A stretch of DNA of 64,000 nucleotides from Ailurus styani (GCA_002007465.1 LNAC01000001.1:3183442-3247441), one strand, 5' to 3'. Positions 23,441 to 34,879 are shown, numbered from the stretch's first letter. Made by a program: numbers and translations. The notes: generated by a model from the sequence alone, not told the origin.

Positions 23441-24970
23441 TTTGTTCCAGGAAAATAATTCAGACTTGGGTCAGCGGCGTTTCAGAGAACGCCCGCAAAT
23501 TAAGGACTTCCTGGAACAGGGCGACATCGTTGGTCTCGGGTACCTGGCACAGAATACAGGGCAAATGTGTCGACGCTTGGTCCTTTTGTTTCGTCAAGTG
23601 CCATTGTCCAGCCCGGCTGCTGAGCATCCTTGGGAAGAGGCAGACCGACCTGCGGGTGTTTGTTCTCTATTAAGAAAGACATTGATCAGCTTTATCAAGG
23701 ATGCACGTTTTCCCTGGTTTTTCCGAATGTCAGAGACATTCCTTCTGCATGAAATAAACAAGCGGGAGACGGCAGAGAAGGCCGTGGACAGGGAACCTGG
23801 AATCCAACACCCCAGCACTGCCCGGAGCCGGCCGGGCTCCTGCGTGCGAGTGCATCGCGGACCCAGGGCAGAGCTCCCAGCCTGCGGGGAATGTTCATTT
23901 TCGCTCCAGTGCCGTCGCCAGGTCCCACCTCCTGGAACAATAATGGGTGTCAGGTAGAGCCCGGACCAGACAGGATTGAGCTATCAGCCCCCCTGCTGCG
24001 TGTTAATTTATTGCTTCAGACATTTTCATATCGGATTCATTTTCGCCCACCGCACCGCAGCCGCACAAAGTTCCCAGTCTCTGCCAGGCCGGGTGGCCCC
24101 GGAGCGCGGGTGCCCGGCTCCGGGAAATGGCTTTCTTCACAGCACCGCTCAGGTACGACCCTCGGAGAGCGCAGCTGTGCCGCCCCCGAGCTGGGAATAG
24201 GACGCCATCCAGGCAATATGCGTAGGTGTGACACGGACGCCCAAACAGGGGCTTTTTAGTAAACAAGAAAGGAAATTGTAAGACTGGCGAGCTCCCAGTG
24301 CTAGACGTCTTTAGGAAATGGTGTTATTTCCTCAAGAAAACACAGGGTCCCAGCTGCTCGGAATTTACATCAAAAATACCTGCTCCCTAGTCTTGTTTAG
24401 CGATTCTGTAGAACCTGCTGGAAAGGTGTTTGTTTCTGTTTGTAATGGATGCACCGGGCTCCCTCCCCTCTCTCAGCTTCGCCCCAGGCTCAGCCGGCCG
24501 GCTGCTGGAGCAGGGGGCACTTGGCCTTCCCGGAGTCTGGAGAAAAGACTGGGGACTGCCGAGCGGGGTTTGTTCCCTTCCTTGCAAAAATTCTCGGGGC
24601 AGATTTTTAAAAAATGACTTCGTTTGGACGGTTCAATGGGACCAGAGAGGAAAAGATGTTTGCAAGCGGAGGAGGCAGCGCAACCTCCTCGCTATCCCGG
24701 GAAGCGTCGGAAAGCCGTTCGGATCTTGATGACCAGAATGGGCACATTCTGCCTGTCAGCCCGCGTTTGCACACATCTTCCCGGGGACGAAAGCACGTTT
24801 CTGGAGAAGCCCCTGGTGAGGCTCCTGGGCACAGGGACAGGCCCCTGTTGCCCTTCTGCAGAGGGAGGGCCGGCGAGATCACGCCCTGGGGCGTGTCGGT
24901 TCCGCCTCCACCTAGGCACCCCTGCGAGAGTCAGTGTAAAGTCCAGCTTGCTTCCATGTCCAGGCTCCTA
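23441..24970. other. GC/CpG-richer block
   Basis: CpG dinucleotides are clearly more frequent than in the flanking AT-rich sequence, especially 23780-24250 and 24480-24920. Frames of 171 codons (23442-23957, plus) and 154 codons (24614-25078, plus) are open but have no recognised domain. Such a block inside a repeat-poor region could be a CpG-island promoter or enhancer. A CTCF-like word GGAGCAGGGGGCAC is at 24507-24520. Confidence 0.35.
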
Positions 24971-25154
24971 TTTAAGAAGCTAAGAGATAACTGGAGCACG
25001 TTTTCACTCGTTTTCCTTCAACGAACAAACACAAACCCTTGTCTTCCGTGCAAGGATGAACGCAAGGCCAGGGAGTGACTTTGGGCCTTGCTGTTGGCCA
25101 AGTGGTTTCAAAAACCAGGCCGTGACTTTTCTGAGCACAATGGCCTTTGCTTGC

Positions 25155-25155
25155 A

Positions 25156-25209
<54 letters not shown>
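25155..25209. repeat. (CA)n microsatellite
   Basis: An uninterrupted CA run of about 27 units. It is likely polymorphic in length and able to adopt Z-DNA. It creates histidine/threonine and valine/cysteine frames that are not genes. Confidence 0.97.
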
Positions 25210-25211
<2 letters not shown>

Positions 25212-27440
25212 GCAGGAACACAGACCCGACCCTGTGCAACAATGATCGGGAAGAGAAAACATCGATTTTTGGGGACAGTTGTTAAACTTAAAATGCTAAA
25301 TGCGGAGAGCCGACATGTAAGTGGCATCTGGGATAAGTTAGGTTGCACATAAAGTAAGCTTTTGAAAAGCATTCAATCATGAACACATGAAAAGTGGTTT
25401 ATAGAGGGATACACACCTTTCGGGTGAGCCCACTCAGGGTAGGTACGGAAGGGAAATCCTCCGTTCAAGTTCACGAAGATGGCAGACCAGAGAGACTTTT
25501 AGCACTTATCCATTGGATTTATGATTTCTGTGTCATCCACCCTGTTTCTGACAGTAGGAAGTGTTCGGTGGCTTTTTAAAACTACACAGTAGAGTGTTTT
25601 AGACTTTTTTCTTTCTGAAATCCTGATAAATGGCTACTTTAATCCTAGTAAAAATCCTAATGATGGCTAATTTAATCCCAGAGTCATACAGCTGGAATTG
25701 TTAGTATCACCTGCTAGCTCTTTGGTACCATTTTGGTGTCTTAAATGATGAGGATATGTTGTGTGATGAGACCACCTTCACCGTGCGGCTCTGCACGTGT
25801 CTGGGCTTTTTCGGTAAGAACACGCCATCTTGCCTTAGGAGCTGCAGTTTGGACAAGGCCACGTTTCGTGGATACCGCGTGCCTGCACCCGGAGACTTTG
25901 GTAAACTCCCGCGTGACAGTGGGGTATGACCAAGCCTGTGCAGGGACAGAAAGACCGAGAGCACAGGGGTCATCTGTGAGTATTTGAGGGCTGATCCTAA
26001 GGTATTTCTGAAATTTAAAAAAGGCAACTCATATTTAAAGCGTTAAAAAGAAATCTTTTCTTTTTCCTGTTGAAGAAACTCTTAATAATCATCTTTTATT
26101 TTACGGCTGGAATAAAAGAATTAAAAATAGCTCTCCTCTGGTTTTCAGCCCGAGAGCCCTCACCTTTCAAAATGTAATAACCAGTATTCGTATTTAAAAA
26201 AAAAAGACGACGGTGTTTATTTTTGGCCTTTGTGAAGGCAAGTGGGTCCTGTGACTTGGGAGGGAGGAGAAAGAGCTGATATTTGTGCGTGTGGAAATCC
26301 ATCTTCCTCCTCGCTCTCTCCTTCACTCTGGCTAATTAACAGCACGCCTGTTAGCCGGCTATATTTTATCCTCGACTTAGGGGCTTGCTGCGGTTTTCTG
26401 GGAGGGCTGCTGCTGATGGAGCCAAACGTCTGTGTGTCTGGTTACAAGGAGGCGGCTCGGCACAGTGGGGACAGCCTGTTGTACCTCGTGCATCAACTGT
26501 GAGCTGGCCCTGGATGCTTCATTTCATATATCATTTGCAACTTGCAGCGCTGTTTCCTGAAGTCAAATAACCCTCTCCTTCTCTCCCATTATCACAAATC
26601 ATTTTGTAATCCAACCCCCCGAGTTGCGTTAGGACAGGGGCAGAGCAGTGGAAGGCACAGTGGTGGTGGAATTATGGGGACGTCCCGGCTCTGGATTCAG
26701 AGGAATGTTCCAGCCCCCTATCTGGTCGAGACATCGACGCCACAGGCCACCTAGACGGGGATGTCTTTTTAATTTTTCATGTCAGCATGATGGGGGAAGG
26801 AAAGGGGGAGTGAGCGAGCTCAGCAGGGCTCACTCTCTCACCCCCCAGGTTTCTGCCATGGGAGCCCAGCCCACAACAGAGCTCTGTGCCCAGTGGGTTG
26901 CCATGCCAGCAATGAAGGTCAAACTATGGAAAGACAAGTTGGGGGCCACGGCCAGCTCGACAGATCCCTCCCACAGTGGCTGCTGCAGCCACGAATGGGT
27001 CTTGGGCAAGTTGTCACTGGCCCAGCACTGGGGCGGTGGGTGAGGTGGCAGGAAGACCCTGCAGAGGGCTTGTCCCAGGACCTGAGATGTCAGTCCCCGG
27101 CCGCCATCTTGGAGGTGGTTGATGAATAGCCTGCTTGGGTGGGGGCGCGGAGGCTCTGGGGAAGGTTCATTTTTCTGTGACTGCGTTTGTTTTTAATGTT
27201 TTGAACATGGCCTTACTGAAGATGTATTGGAAGAAAGGCATAGCAGAGTAACAAGAGTGAGCCTTACCCATCCCCCCATCAAATAACTTTATTGACATAA
27301 TCATCTTTTGGTTCATAATGTCTCAGTCACTTGTGCTTATTTGGGAGATCCATGGTGTTTGAGGAGCTTAAACGTCTGGCATCATACCAACCCAGATAAA
27401 CCAAGTACAACACACATTCACATGAAGGCACCAGGTTATT
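25210..27440. other. Unannotated, repeat-poor sequence
   Basis: No gene or interspersed repeat recognised. The interval about 26020-26500 (TTTTATTTTACGGCTGG, CTGGCTAATTAACAGCACG) looks conserved in texture. From 26600 to 27130 the sequence is GC-richer with overlapping chance frames. Confidence 0.35.
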
Positions 27441-27441
27441 T

Positions 27442-27501
<60 letters not shown>

Positions 27502-27768
27502 GAAGGAAGGAAGGAAGGAAGGAAAGAAGGGAAAGGAAGGAAGGAAGGAAGGAAGGAAGGAAGGAAGGAAAGAAGGGAAAGGAAGGAATGAAGGAAGGAA
27601 GGAAGGAAGGAAGGAAGGGAAGAAGGAAGGAAGGAAGGAAAAGAAAAGGAAAGAAAAGAAAAGGAGGGAGGGAGGAAGAAAGAAAGAAAGAAAGAAAAGA
27701 AAAGAAAAGAAAAGGAAAGGAAAGAGAGAGAAAGAAAGGAAGGAAGGAAGAAAAAAGAAAGAAAAGTA
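27441..27768 (+). repeat. Long polypurine tract (GAAA/GGAA)n
   Basis: About 330 bases with almost no pyrimidine on the plus strand. It goes from (GAAA)n at 27441 to (GGAA)n from 27500, then mixed GAAAAG and GGGAGG units. Frames here code only for Lys/Arg/Glu or, on the other strand, Phe/Ser/Leu/Pro repeats and are not genes. The tract is a candidate for triplex (H-DNA) formation. Confidence 0.97.
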
Positions 27769-28215
27769 GATTGACTTTTCCTCCCACTTGTGGCACTAAT
27801 TGCTTATGGCACCTGGGACAGGGGACTGCTCCTCTTTTAAAATGACCCTGGTGGTGATTTCGATGGGCCCAGCCCCAGCAACATCTGGTTCAAGTGCCTT
27901 AGGGGGCTGATGCCCTTTTGCTCACTTTGCCACCGACCTTATGTTTCCCGAACCTTCTTCTGTGACAAAGACCACGCACCCATTGGTCCTTCAGAACACC
28001 GAGCGGCCTTCCTTTGGTGAGATGACAGGTACTTCAGCAGCTGTCTATATAACCTATGTTGTTAGTCACTGTGGGAACCCTTCACCTCTGCTTCTGTGAA
28101 GTATACCACCGGAGGGGAAGTAGAATGACTCCTTGGGGGAATCATTTGATCCTAAATATGACATTGCCCTTGGCACAGCAAACCCACACCTCATCGTTGC
28201 CTCATGCCCTCACAG
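27769..28215. other. Unannotated unique sequence
   Basis: No feature recognised. Confidence 0.4.
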
Positions 28216-28335
28216 ACAGCGAGCGCTCTATTTTCTTGGTCGGGAGAAACTGAGGCCCAGAGAGCTGGTGTGTGTCACTCCAGAAACACGGGAAACAAGG
28301 CCCCCTGTCCAGAGAGAGCCAGGACAGGGTCTGCC
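28216..28335 (-). repeat. MIR SINE, antisense
   Basis: GGGAGAAACTGAGGCCCAGA followed by GAGCTGGTGTGTGTCACTCC is the reverse complement of the MIR 3' half ('...gaaactgaggcccagagagg...cttgcccaaggtcac'). Confidence 0.65.
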
Positions 28336-28785
28336 CTGGGCCCTAAGAGCTGTAGGAGCCAAGCCTGTCCTGAAACTTGTCAGCCTCATGTGGGGTGACG
28401 TGGCCCTTGGGTAACATGTCAGGTTCACGGAGCCAGCGCCCGCCCCCAGGACCCCAGGGAACCTTCTCAGCTCTGCCTCCCCATCATACCCAAGCCTCGT
28501 GAATGGGCTCAGAGCAGAGAGCACCTCTTCCTTGCTGCACATTTCAAGCAGGACTCTGATCTCAGCCCCTCCTGCTGCCTGAAGGAGGAAGCTGTTGGGG
28601 TATAGGTTTGATCTTGTCCTTCTTCCTTCTTCTTTTTTTAAAAATGTGGTCATATACTGTTTTTATTTGGACAAGAAAATGCATTTATTTATATACTGAC
28701 ATTTTCAAAGAAAGTAAATGCAATTTACCTTGAGCCATTGTCAAAATTTTCAGCGTAGGTAAATATAGAATGTTTTTAGTAATAG
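28336..28785. other. Unannotated sequence
   Basis: No gene. A 141-codon minus frame begins here at 28653 but has no domain and overlaps the MIR at its end. Confidence 0.4.
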
Positions 28786-29225
28786 CTTCCTTTTTTTTTT
28801 TTTTTTAATGAAGACTTTGTCTTGAGGGGTAGCTTTAGATTCACAGTTAAAGTGAAAGGAAAGCACAGAGAATTCCCGTATCCCTTCTTCGCCTGCACAG
28901 GCAGTCCCTCCCCCACCATCCGTATGCCATACCCGGGAGGTTCGTTTGTTACAACTCCTGAACCCACACTGACACGTCATCATCGCCCAGAGACCATAGC
29001 TTACGGCAGGGCTCTCTCTTGGTGTTGTTCGTTCTCTGGGTTGAGACAAATGAGTGATGACAGGATGCGCCACAACTCATTTATCCATTCACTTCCTGGA
29101 GGACATCTCCGTTGTCTCCAAGTTTTGGTAATTATGGATAAACTGTTATAAACATCCATGCACAGGTTCTTACGTTCCATGGTTTTCACCTCTTTTGGAG
29201 AAATACCAAGGAGTACACTCACTTT
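28786..29225 (-). mobile_element. L1M 3' region, antisense fragment
   Basis: After a poly(T) start (28790-28806) the text TAGCTTTAGATTCACAGTTA, GTTTGTTACAACTCCTGAACC, ATTTATCCATTCACTTCCTGG, TGGATAAACTGTTATAAACA and GGAGAAATACCAAGGAGTAC follows the reverse complement of an L1M 3' UTR/terminal region. The poly(T) marks the 3' end of a minus-strand insertion. No ORF2 coding is intact. Confidence 0.75.
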
Positions 29226-29259
29226 GGGTTTTGAGTCCAGATTTTCTTGGTTGAGGGGG

Positions 29260-29698
29260 AACAAACCGTGGCTGGCTAAATAATGACTCCACCCACACTG
29301 ATGTGCCAATTCTTGGACCTGCAACTGTTATCTTAACGTAGTAAAAGGGACTTTGCAGATGTGATTAAGGTTAGGATCTTGCAAGGGGGAGATTGTCCTG
29401 GATTCTCAGGATGAGCTTATTGTAATCATGAAGGTCTGTTGAAGACGGGAGCAGGGGAGTCTGTGTTAGTAGGAGGAGGGATGACAAGAGAAACAAGAGG
29501 CTGGGTGCTTCAAGGGAGGGGTGCAGGCACCTCCAGAAGCTGGAAAAGGCACATGTCCTCCAGGAGGCCTCTGGAAGGGGTCAGCCCTGCTTAGACTTGA
29601 TTTTAGACCCCTGACAATGGATCTGGAATAACTTTATTCTTCTTGGTGACACTGAGTGGTACTTTGTTAGAGCAGCAACAGAAGACTGATACCTTAGC
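29260..29698 (+). mobile_element. MLT1-like LTR (ERVL-MaLR)
   Basis: Landmarks in plus orientation are GGGACTTTGCAGATGTGATTAAGG, GGATTCTCAGGATGAGC, CCTCCAGAAGCTGGAAAAGGC, CTTGATTTTAGACCCCTGAC and the end TAGAGCAGCAACAGAAGACTGATAC. This order is the MaLR LTR pattern. It is non-coding and probably a solo LTR. Confidence 0.75.
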
Positions 29699-30500
29699 GA
29701 AGGATGAGTCCCTCCTGCCAGCTCTGAGTTGTTCATTCTGCTGGAGCCCCAGCAGTTCTTGACCAGCCCCTGTTTAATGACTCGCTCTTGACTCTAGGAA
29801 AACTCGTGTAGTGTGTTGGGAAGATGGAGAGCTGACTCTGGTCTCTGAGGAAAGCACAAGCCAATGCAAATCATTTCTGAGGTTCAAAAGAGCTGGCTTT
29901 TCAGTCTTGGTGTTTAAAAACTGTGTGTGCCTTTGTACTCACTGATTGGCTGCCCATTTAGTATTTCTGGCTGGGCTAAAACTCAGGAGAGTCTCATGAA
30001 AAAGGCTGATCACGTGAGATTGTCCAACTAACGATATTTGGATAAATTCTGGGTAAGAAACCAAGTTTTTAGATACTCTTCCAACCCAAATGTGGGAGCT
30101 GTGTGAAATTTACACATCATTCCTTCGTGGTCTGTGGGATCAGCAGGAGTTGTGAAATGGGAACCAGAAGGGGCTGGAGAGCAACCCCAGTCATGACCCT
30201 GGAGCAGGGGAAATTGCTTAACACCCCATCATTACTACATCCTGCCCCTTGGATGTGGAGGCGGAGCCTTGCAAAGAGAAGGGCCCTGAGCTGCTGGAGT
30301 GTGTGCCTGGAGCAGCTGTGCATGTGGTTTCAGCCAAGTTCTGCCCACTTTGAGTGCATGAGCACAAGGCGGGGGCACCCCGTGGCCCCAAGTACAGTCT
30401 ACTCCCAGAAGCCCTCCACAGCCCCAGAAAAACACTGTGGGGGCCACTAAGTTTCCCATTAAACCCTAAGCCCTTCCCCACTTTTAAATAGTCCACTTCA
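29699..30500. other. Unannotated sequence
   Basis: No gene or repeat recognised. GC-rich overlapping frames at 30100-30540 on both strands lack domains. Confidence 0.4.
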
Positions 30501-31460
30501 TGGTTTCCAGGCTTCCCACCACTTGCTAAATGAAATTTCACATGAGAGTTTCAGCCAAAGGTGTCTGGGAAAGCCACTGAAATTGTATGAAGTTCACACA
30601 TTTCTGACCAACATGTTCTTTCTACTTAATTCCCCTTCAAATGTTCTGGGATAAAGTTTTTCGTTCGGCTGAATGGAATGGAGCACTTCGAGGGTCCTGG
30701 CATGTTGCTAACATTATTTTTGTGACTCACTCTTATATTTCAGGCTAGTGATACAGCTTGTATGTACATCACTGATATTTTTTTAAAACTGTCGACAAGC
30801 CAGTTAGATTCAACAGTAAATAAAACACCAAGGAATGGTAAAACTTATTTATGGGGTTCACCTTATGAAATACGCACGCACATACAAATGCTCCCACACG
30901 ATCACAAATGAGGCAGAAAGGCTTCAACTTTTATCTTTGACACTACTTCTTTGACTCTGCAGAAATTGTATGAGGCATGGCAGGGAAAAAAAAGTCAAAA
31001 GGAAAATGTGCTAAAGGTGAAAACTCAATTCTGAAAGATTTAGCCCCATTTTGCACCTTTGATCTGTTGGAAATGGTATGAGAATGGTCAGGATATCCCT
31101 GTACTGTTGAGATATGCTGCCAAAAGAACAAGAAAGAGGATCAAACCTCGACTATAATTGTGAATCGTCCGAGAAATGCTTGCTGCCAATTTAGCATAAC
31201 ATAAAAGCCTGAACTAATTGACATGAAGTTATATAATAGGAATGCTCTGCACTTTCAGTAGGTTTTCAACAGAGCCATTTAAGAACTGATCTCAGTTGTA
31301 ATTCACCAAAAACTGGTACTTTGCTCTGCGTGTTCCATTAACAATCAAAGCACAGGCAGAATTTAGGAGCCACATGGTGGACTGAGCAGAAACTTTCTAC
31401 AACTTGGGGGAGAACCATAGATGCCATTACATGACACAAAAGACGTTTTAAAATAATCAA
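30501..31460. other. Candidate conserved non-coding block
   Basis: About 950 bases of AT-rich, repeat-free sequence between LTR and LINE material. It lacks long frames and has an even texture like the 15, 22 and 62 kb blocks. Functional constraint is a guess from texture. Confidence 0.25.
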
Positions 31461-31839
31461 CCCACAAAAATACTGAAGAAAAGAAACAGGACAGATAGAG
31501 AATCAGAAATTTGTGGGAAGCTCTGAGAAAGGGAGATGAGAGGCCAAATGAGGAGCGCCTTAGGAAAGCACTTCCCGGGGCCCCTGTGAGAGGAGACGGT
31601 GGAACTCGGGGGCTGGGTGGTGTCCCCCTGACTGACTCTCGCCCAGCCCGGTTTCCAGGAGCTGGGCTGACTGCAAGTCCCAGTCCACCCCGAGCTGGCC
31701 ACTGGGCAGCACCAGTCCTGCCCGGGACTGAGCCAGAGCGGGGAGATTAGAGCCCTGAAGGTGCGGGTCCCCAGGGAGGATGCTGAGCCTCGCACCCCCC
31801 AAAGGAGAAGAGCGTCTAAGAGGAAAGGAAAGCCACGGA
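31461..31839. other. GC-rich stretch, possibly LINE-internal
   Basis: A GC-rich segment with CCGGGGCCCCTGTGAGAGG and similar text, directly upstream of recognisable L1M/HAL1-type sequence. It may be the more diverged 5' part of that element. A 112-codon minus frame here shows no domain. Confidence 0.3.
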
Positions 31840-32265
31840 ACTAAGAAGTGATAAGAAAATCTTTCCCAGGGCTAAAGAAATACCCCAGTCCTCAGACCGA
31901 AAGGCTGAGTGTTGAGTAGAGTGGATAGAAACAGGTGGAAATCTAGCCTTATTTCTTTGGAATGTGTAAGCACCGAGTTTAAAGTAAATTTATTAAGGAC
32001 TTTCTGAGAAGGGGATAAAAACACAGGTACTTATAAAGAATCTAAGATCATCCTTATGTGAAATCTCACCAGCAATACAAGCGAAAAACACTAGAGCAAC
32101 ATTCCCAAAGTTCTCAGGGACAATGAGCTTGACTCCAGAATCGTATACCTAGCCAAACCGGCATCCAGTTAGAGTGAAATAAAGACATTTTCACCCTATA
32201 GGGACCCAGAAGTTACCTCTGTGTAGACTCTCTTTGGAGGAATAGAGAATAGACTCCAGAAAAAA
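31840..32265 (+). mobile_element. L1M/HAL1-type LINE fragment
   Basis: GACTCCAGAATCGTATACCTAGCC, AACCGGCATCCAGTTAGAG and GAAATAAAGACATTTTCACCC are hallmarks of old L1M/HAL1 3' ORF-end sequence in plus orientation. It is heavily diverged, with no intact frame. Confidence 0.65.
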
Positions 32266-32284
32266 AAGCCAGACTGTGCAAACT

Positions 32285-32440
32285 ATGTTTAATTTTTGAC
32301 TCTGCGTTTTCCCGAACATGACCTTTCCTGCAGGCTGTGTAACTTCTTGCAACCTCCGCATTCTCAGCTCTAAAACGGGGTAACACTAACTTCATCTGTA
32401 AGGCTCTTGTGAGGGTTAGAGAAAACGAACATAAAGCTAC
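32285..32440 (+). repeat. MIR SINE
   Basis: The order GTGTAACTTCTTGCAACCTCC, CATTCTCAGCTCTAAAACGGGG and AAGGCTCTTGTGAGGGTTAG matches MIR ('...caagttacttaacctct...tcatctgtaaaatggg...gttgtgaggattaaa'). Confidence 0.7.
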
Positions 32441-33100
32441 CGTGGGGCTCTGAAAGGGGAAGAATGCATCTCTGTGCAGTGAATCAACAAGCTTTTGTTT
32501 CTTCTACTCCCCCACCCATATGGACAAGACTTGGATTCCCTGATGGGCAGGACGGTAGAAGTCTATGAATGAAACTAAAATGATTTCATGCTTTTTAATT
32601 CTTAATCTTTCTACAAATGTGATAAGTTTGTTAGATTTCCCTCCTCCCCAATATAGTCTGTTCTTTTTTTTTTTTTCTTGTAATTTCATCTGTATTGTAA
32701 ATAGTTGTCTGTCTTTTTTGGGGCGGCAGACAATGATACTGTATATACATTGAGGAACAACTGAATTTAATAATCATAGGGCCATTTTTACTCTGTAATC
32801 TCAGATACTTTGCAAAGGTTTCGACATTTTCGCATCTGACTGTGCTTTCAGAGGGGATAGACAAGCAGGGGGAGATCTCTGTCCAACTGCACTGTATCTG
32901 TTTTCTTTAACAGAAGTGTGCACTTTCTTCAGTGTTCACTTGGAAGGATTTAAGTGAAGATGACTAAGGATGGAGCCAAAGAAAATTGACCTAATAAGTT
33001 CTGCCTTCCTAAAAATGATGAACATTTTACATACAGCTGACTCAACAGATAAGGATGATGGCAAGAAAAGGATAACTTGAAATAATATGGGTTACTTTTT
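32441..33100. other. Unannotated AT-rich sequence
   Basis: No gene or certain repeat recognised. A T run is at about 32666-32678. Confidence 0.4.
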
Positions 33101-33262
33101 TCTGTTGTGGTGGTGGTGGTGGAGGTGTGGGCATTGGTTGGAGGAGGTGGTGCTGGTGGTGGTGAAGGTGATGATGTTGATGGGGGAGGTGTGGGCATTG
33201 GTGGTGGAGGTGATGGTGGTGGCGGTAGTGGTGATGGTAGAGGTGGTGCTGGCGCTTGGAGA
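33101..33262 (+). repeat. (TGG)n-rich minisatellite with 64-bp super-period
   Basis: About 160 bases dominated by TGG/GGT/GAT triplets. An 18-base word, GGAGGTGTGGGCATTGGT, recurs at 33121-33138 and 33185-33202, exactly 64 bases apart, so the array has a higher-order unit. The G-rich strand has closely spaced GG pairs and could form two-tier quadruplexes. Confidence 0.9.
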
Positions 33263-33274
33263 AAAGTTTCAACT

Positions 33275-33925
33275 TTATATTAAAAGAAAATCCAAAAATG
33301 GTGCCACCTTTATGGAAAATAGTATGGTATTTCCTTAAAACATTAAATGTAGAATTGCCATACGATCCAGCAATTCCACTCGGGTTACACACCTAAAGAA
33401 TTGAAAGCAGGGTCTTGAACAGATACTTGTATAGAGAGTTCACAGCAGCATTATTTGCAATAACCAAATGGCAGAAGAAAGCTAGTGTCCATTGGCAGAT
33501 GAGTAGATAAAGAAAATTTGGTGTATACAAATAATGGAATACTATTTCACCTTAAAAAGGAAAGAAATTCTGAAACATGCTACAACATTGATGATTGAGG
33601 ACATTTTGGAAAGTGAAATCACCCAGTTACAAAAGACAAATACTGTAGGATTTCATTTATACGAGGTCTCCACAGTAGTCAAATTCAGAGACAGAAAGTG
33701 GTTTTCAGAGGCTAAATGGGGGAGGGTGATGGGGAGTTGTTGTTTAATGGAGACAGTTTCAGTTTTGCAAGAAAAAAGAGTTCTGGGGATGGATGGTGGT
33801 AATTGCTCAGCACGGTGAATGTCCACATCGCCACTGAAATGAACACTTATAAAATTGTTAAAATGGTAAATTTTATGGTATGTGTATATTGCCACAATTA
33901 AAAACGATTTACAAAAGAAAGGAAA
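33275..33925 (+). mobile_element. L1M 3' end (ORF2 tail and 3' UTR)
   Basis: Recognisable in order: GAATTGCCATACGATCCAGC, TTATTTGCAATAACCAAATGG, TGGAATACTATTTCACC, GGATGGATGGTGGTAATTGC, AAAATGGTAAATTTTATGG and CCACAATTAAAAA. This is the classic L1M 3' terminus in plus orientation, ending in an A-rich tail near 33925. The copy is 5'-truncated and its upstream end abuts the TGG-rich repeat. Confidence 0.9.
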
Positions 33926-34265
33926 AACCCAACTAGGCTGGTTCAAAGCTCCTTAAGGTATGGGTCTTGACACACACACACACAGTTAGTAGTACATGTT
34001 TTATTACAGAACACACGGGGAAAGTTTGACCCTCTAACACCCCCACAATCGTGTGTGGGTGGTGTGGCGGATAGCTGCTCTCACCCAGGGCCCCTTTCTG
34101 GGGCTGTGAGCTCACTGCTGTGGGGCTGGCTGCAACAGCTCACAGCTGCCCCTTCTCCAGAGACCTGCCCGCAGCAGAGGAGCGCTGCGTTGCTAGGGAG
34201 ATTACGCACACTCCCACCTCGGAGGCGCCTGCGATCTTCAGCGACCAGCATTTTTCCACTCAAAT
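33926..34265. other. Unannotated spacer with short (CA)n
   Basis: A short CA run at 33969-33983, then a GC-rich stretch (34060-34260). No gene recognised. Confidence 0.4.
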
Positions 34266-34870
34266 TATGATTTTTTATCCATGTTGTTTGATGTAACTCT
34301 AGAATAGATCATTCATTTTCAGTGCTGTATATACTAGTCCTTTGTGTGCTTCTATCTACATGTATCTATTCATATCTTGTCAATGAGCTTTTGGGTTGTT
34401 TCGTTTGTTTTTTTTTTCTTCCTTTCTTTATAATGAAAAAAACCCCACCACACTGTTGTGAGGATTCTCTTAAAAATGTGTAATGATTTCACTAGGATGT
34501 GTACTTAATACGACAACTTCTGGACGGTAGGGCATAAAAATCTGTAAGTTGCCGAATTTTTGCAAAGTGATTGTGCCAATTTACACTTCTACTAGCAATA
34601 TTTAACATCTTTCATTCACCCACATCTTTCCCCAAACTTGGTGTTATGAAGCTTCCAAAGTTTTGCCAATTTAGTGGTAAAATACATCTCCTTATCATCT
34701 TAACTATGTCGAGTGCTAACGAGACAATGCTACTTTTCATATATTTTTGTGCCATTCATATTTCTGCAAAATGTCTTTTCATGTCTTTTGCCTAGTTATC
34801 ATTTGCTCATTTTTCAAAGTTGTAAAGGTATTCGTTTGAAACCAGGTATAATGTATTTTTCACATAGGGT
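34266..34870 (-). mobile_element. L1M 3' region, antisense, first fragment
   Basis: Text such as TTTATCCATGTTGTTTGATG, CAATGAGCTTTTGGGTTGTTTC and TTGTGCCAATTTACACTTC, with the later TTTTGCCAATTTAGTGG, is the reverse complement of an L1M 3' UTR. A second, separate pass through the same L1 region begins at about 34880, so this is its own insertion or a rearranged piece. Confidence 0.7.
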
Positions 34871-34879
34871 CCACAGTAG

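Noticed and set aside
23442..23957. Plus-strand frame of 171 codons
   Set aside because: No recognised domain, strongly open frames on the opposite strand, and CpG-rich composition. It may be checked for conservation but is not supported as a gene.
24614..25078. Plus-strand frame of 154 codons
   Set aside because: No domain, and it overlaps another open plus frame (24624-24983) and minus-strand frames in GC-rich DNA.
27308..27845. Lys/Arg/Glu-rich and Phe/Ser/Leu-rich frames
   Set aside because: They translate a polypurine simple repeat.
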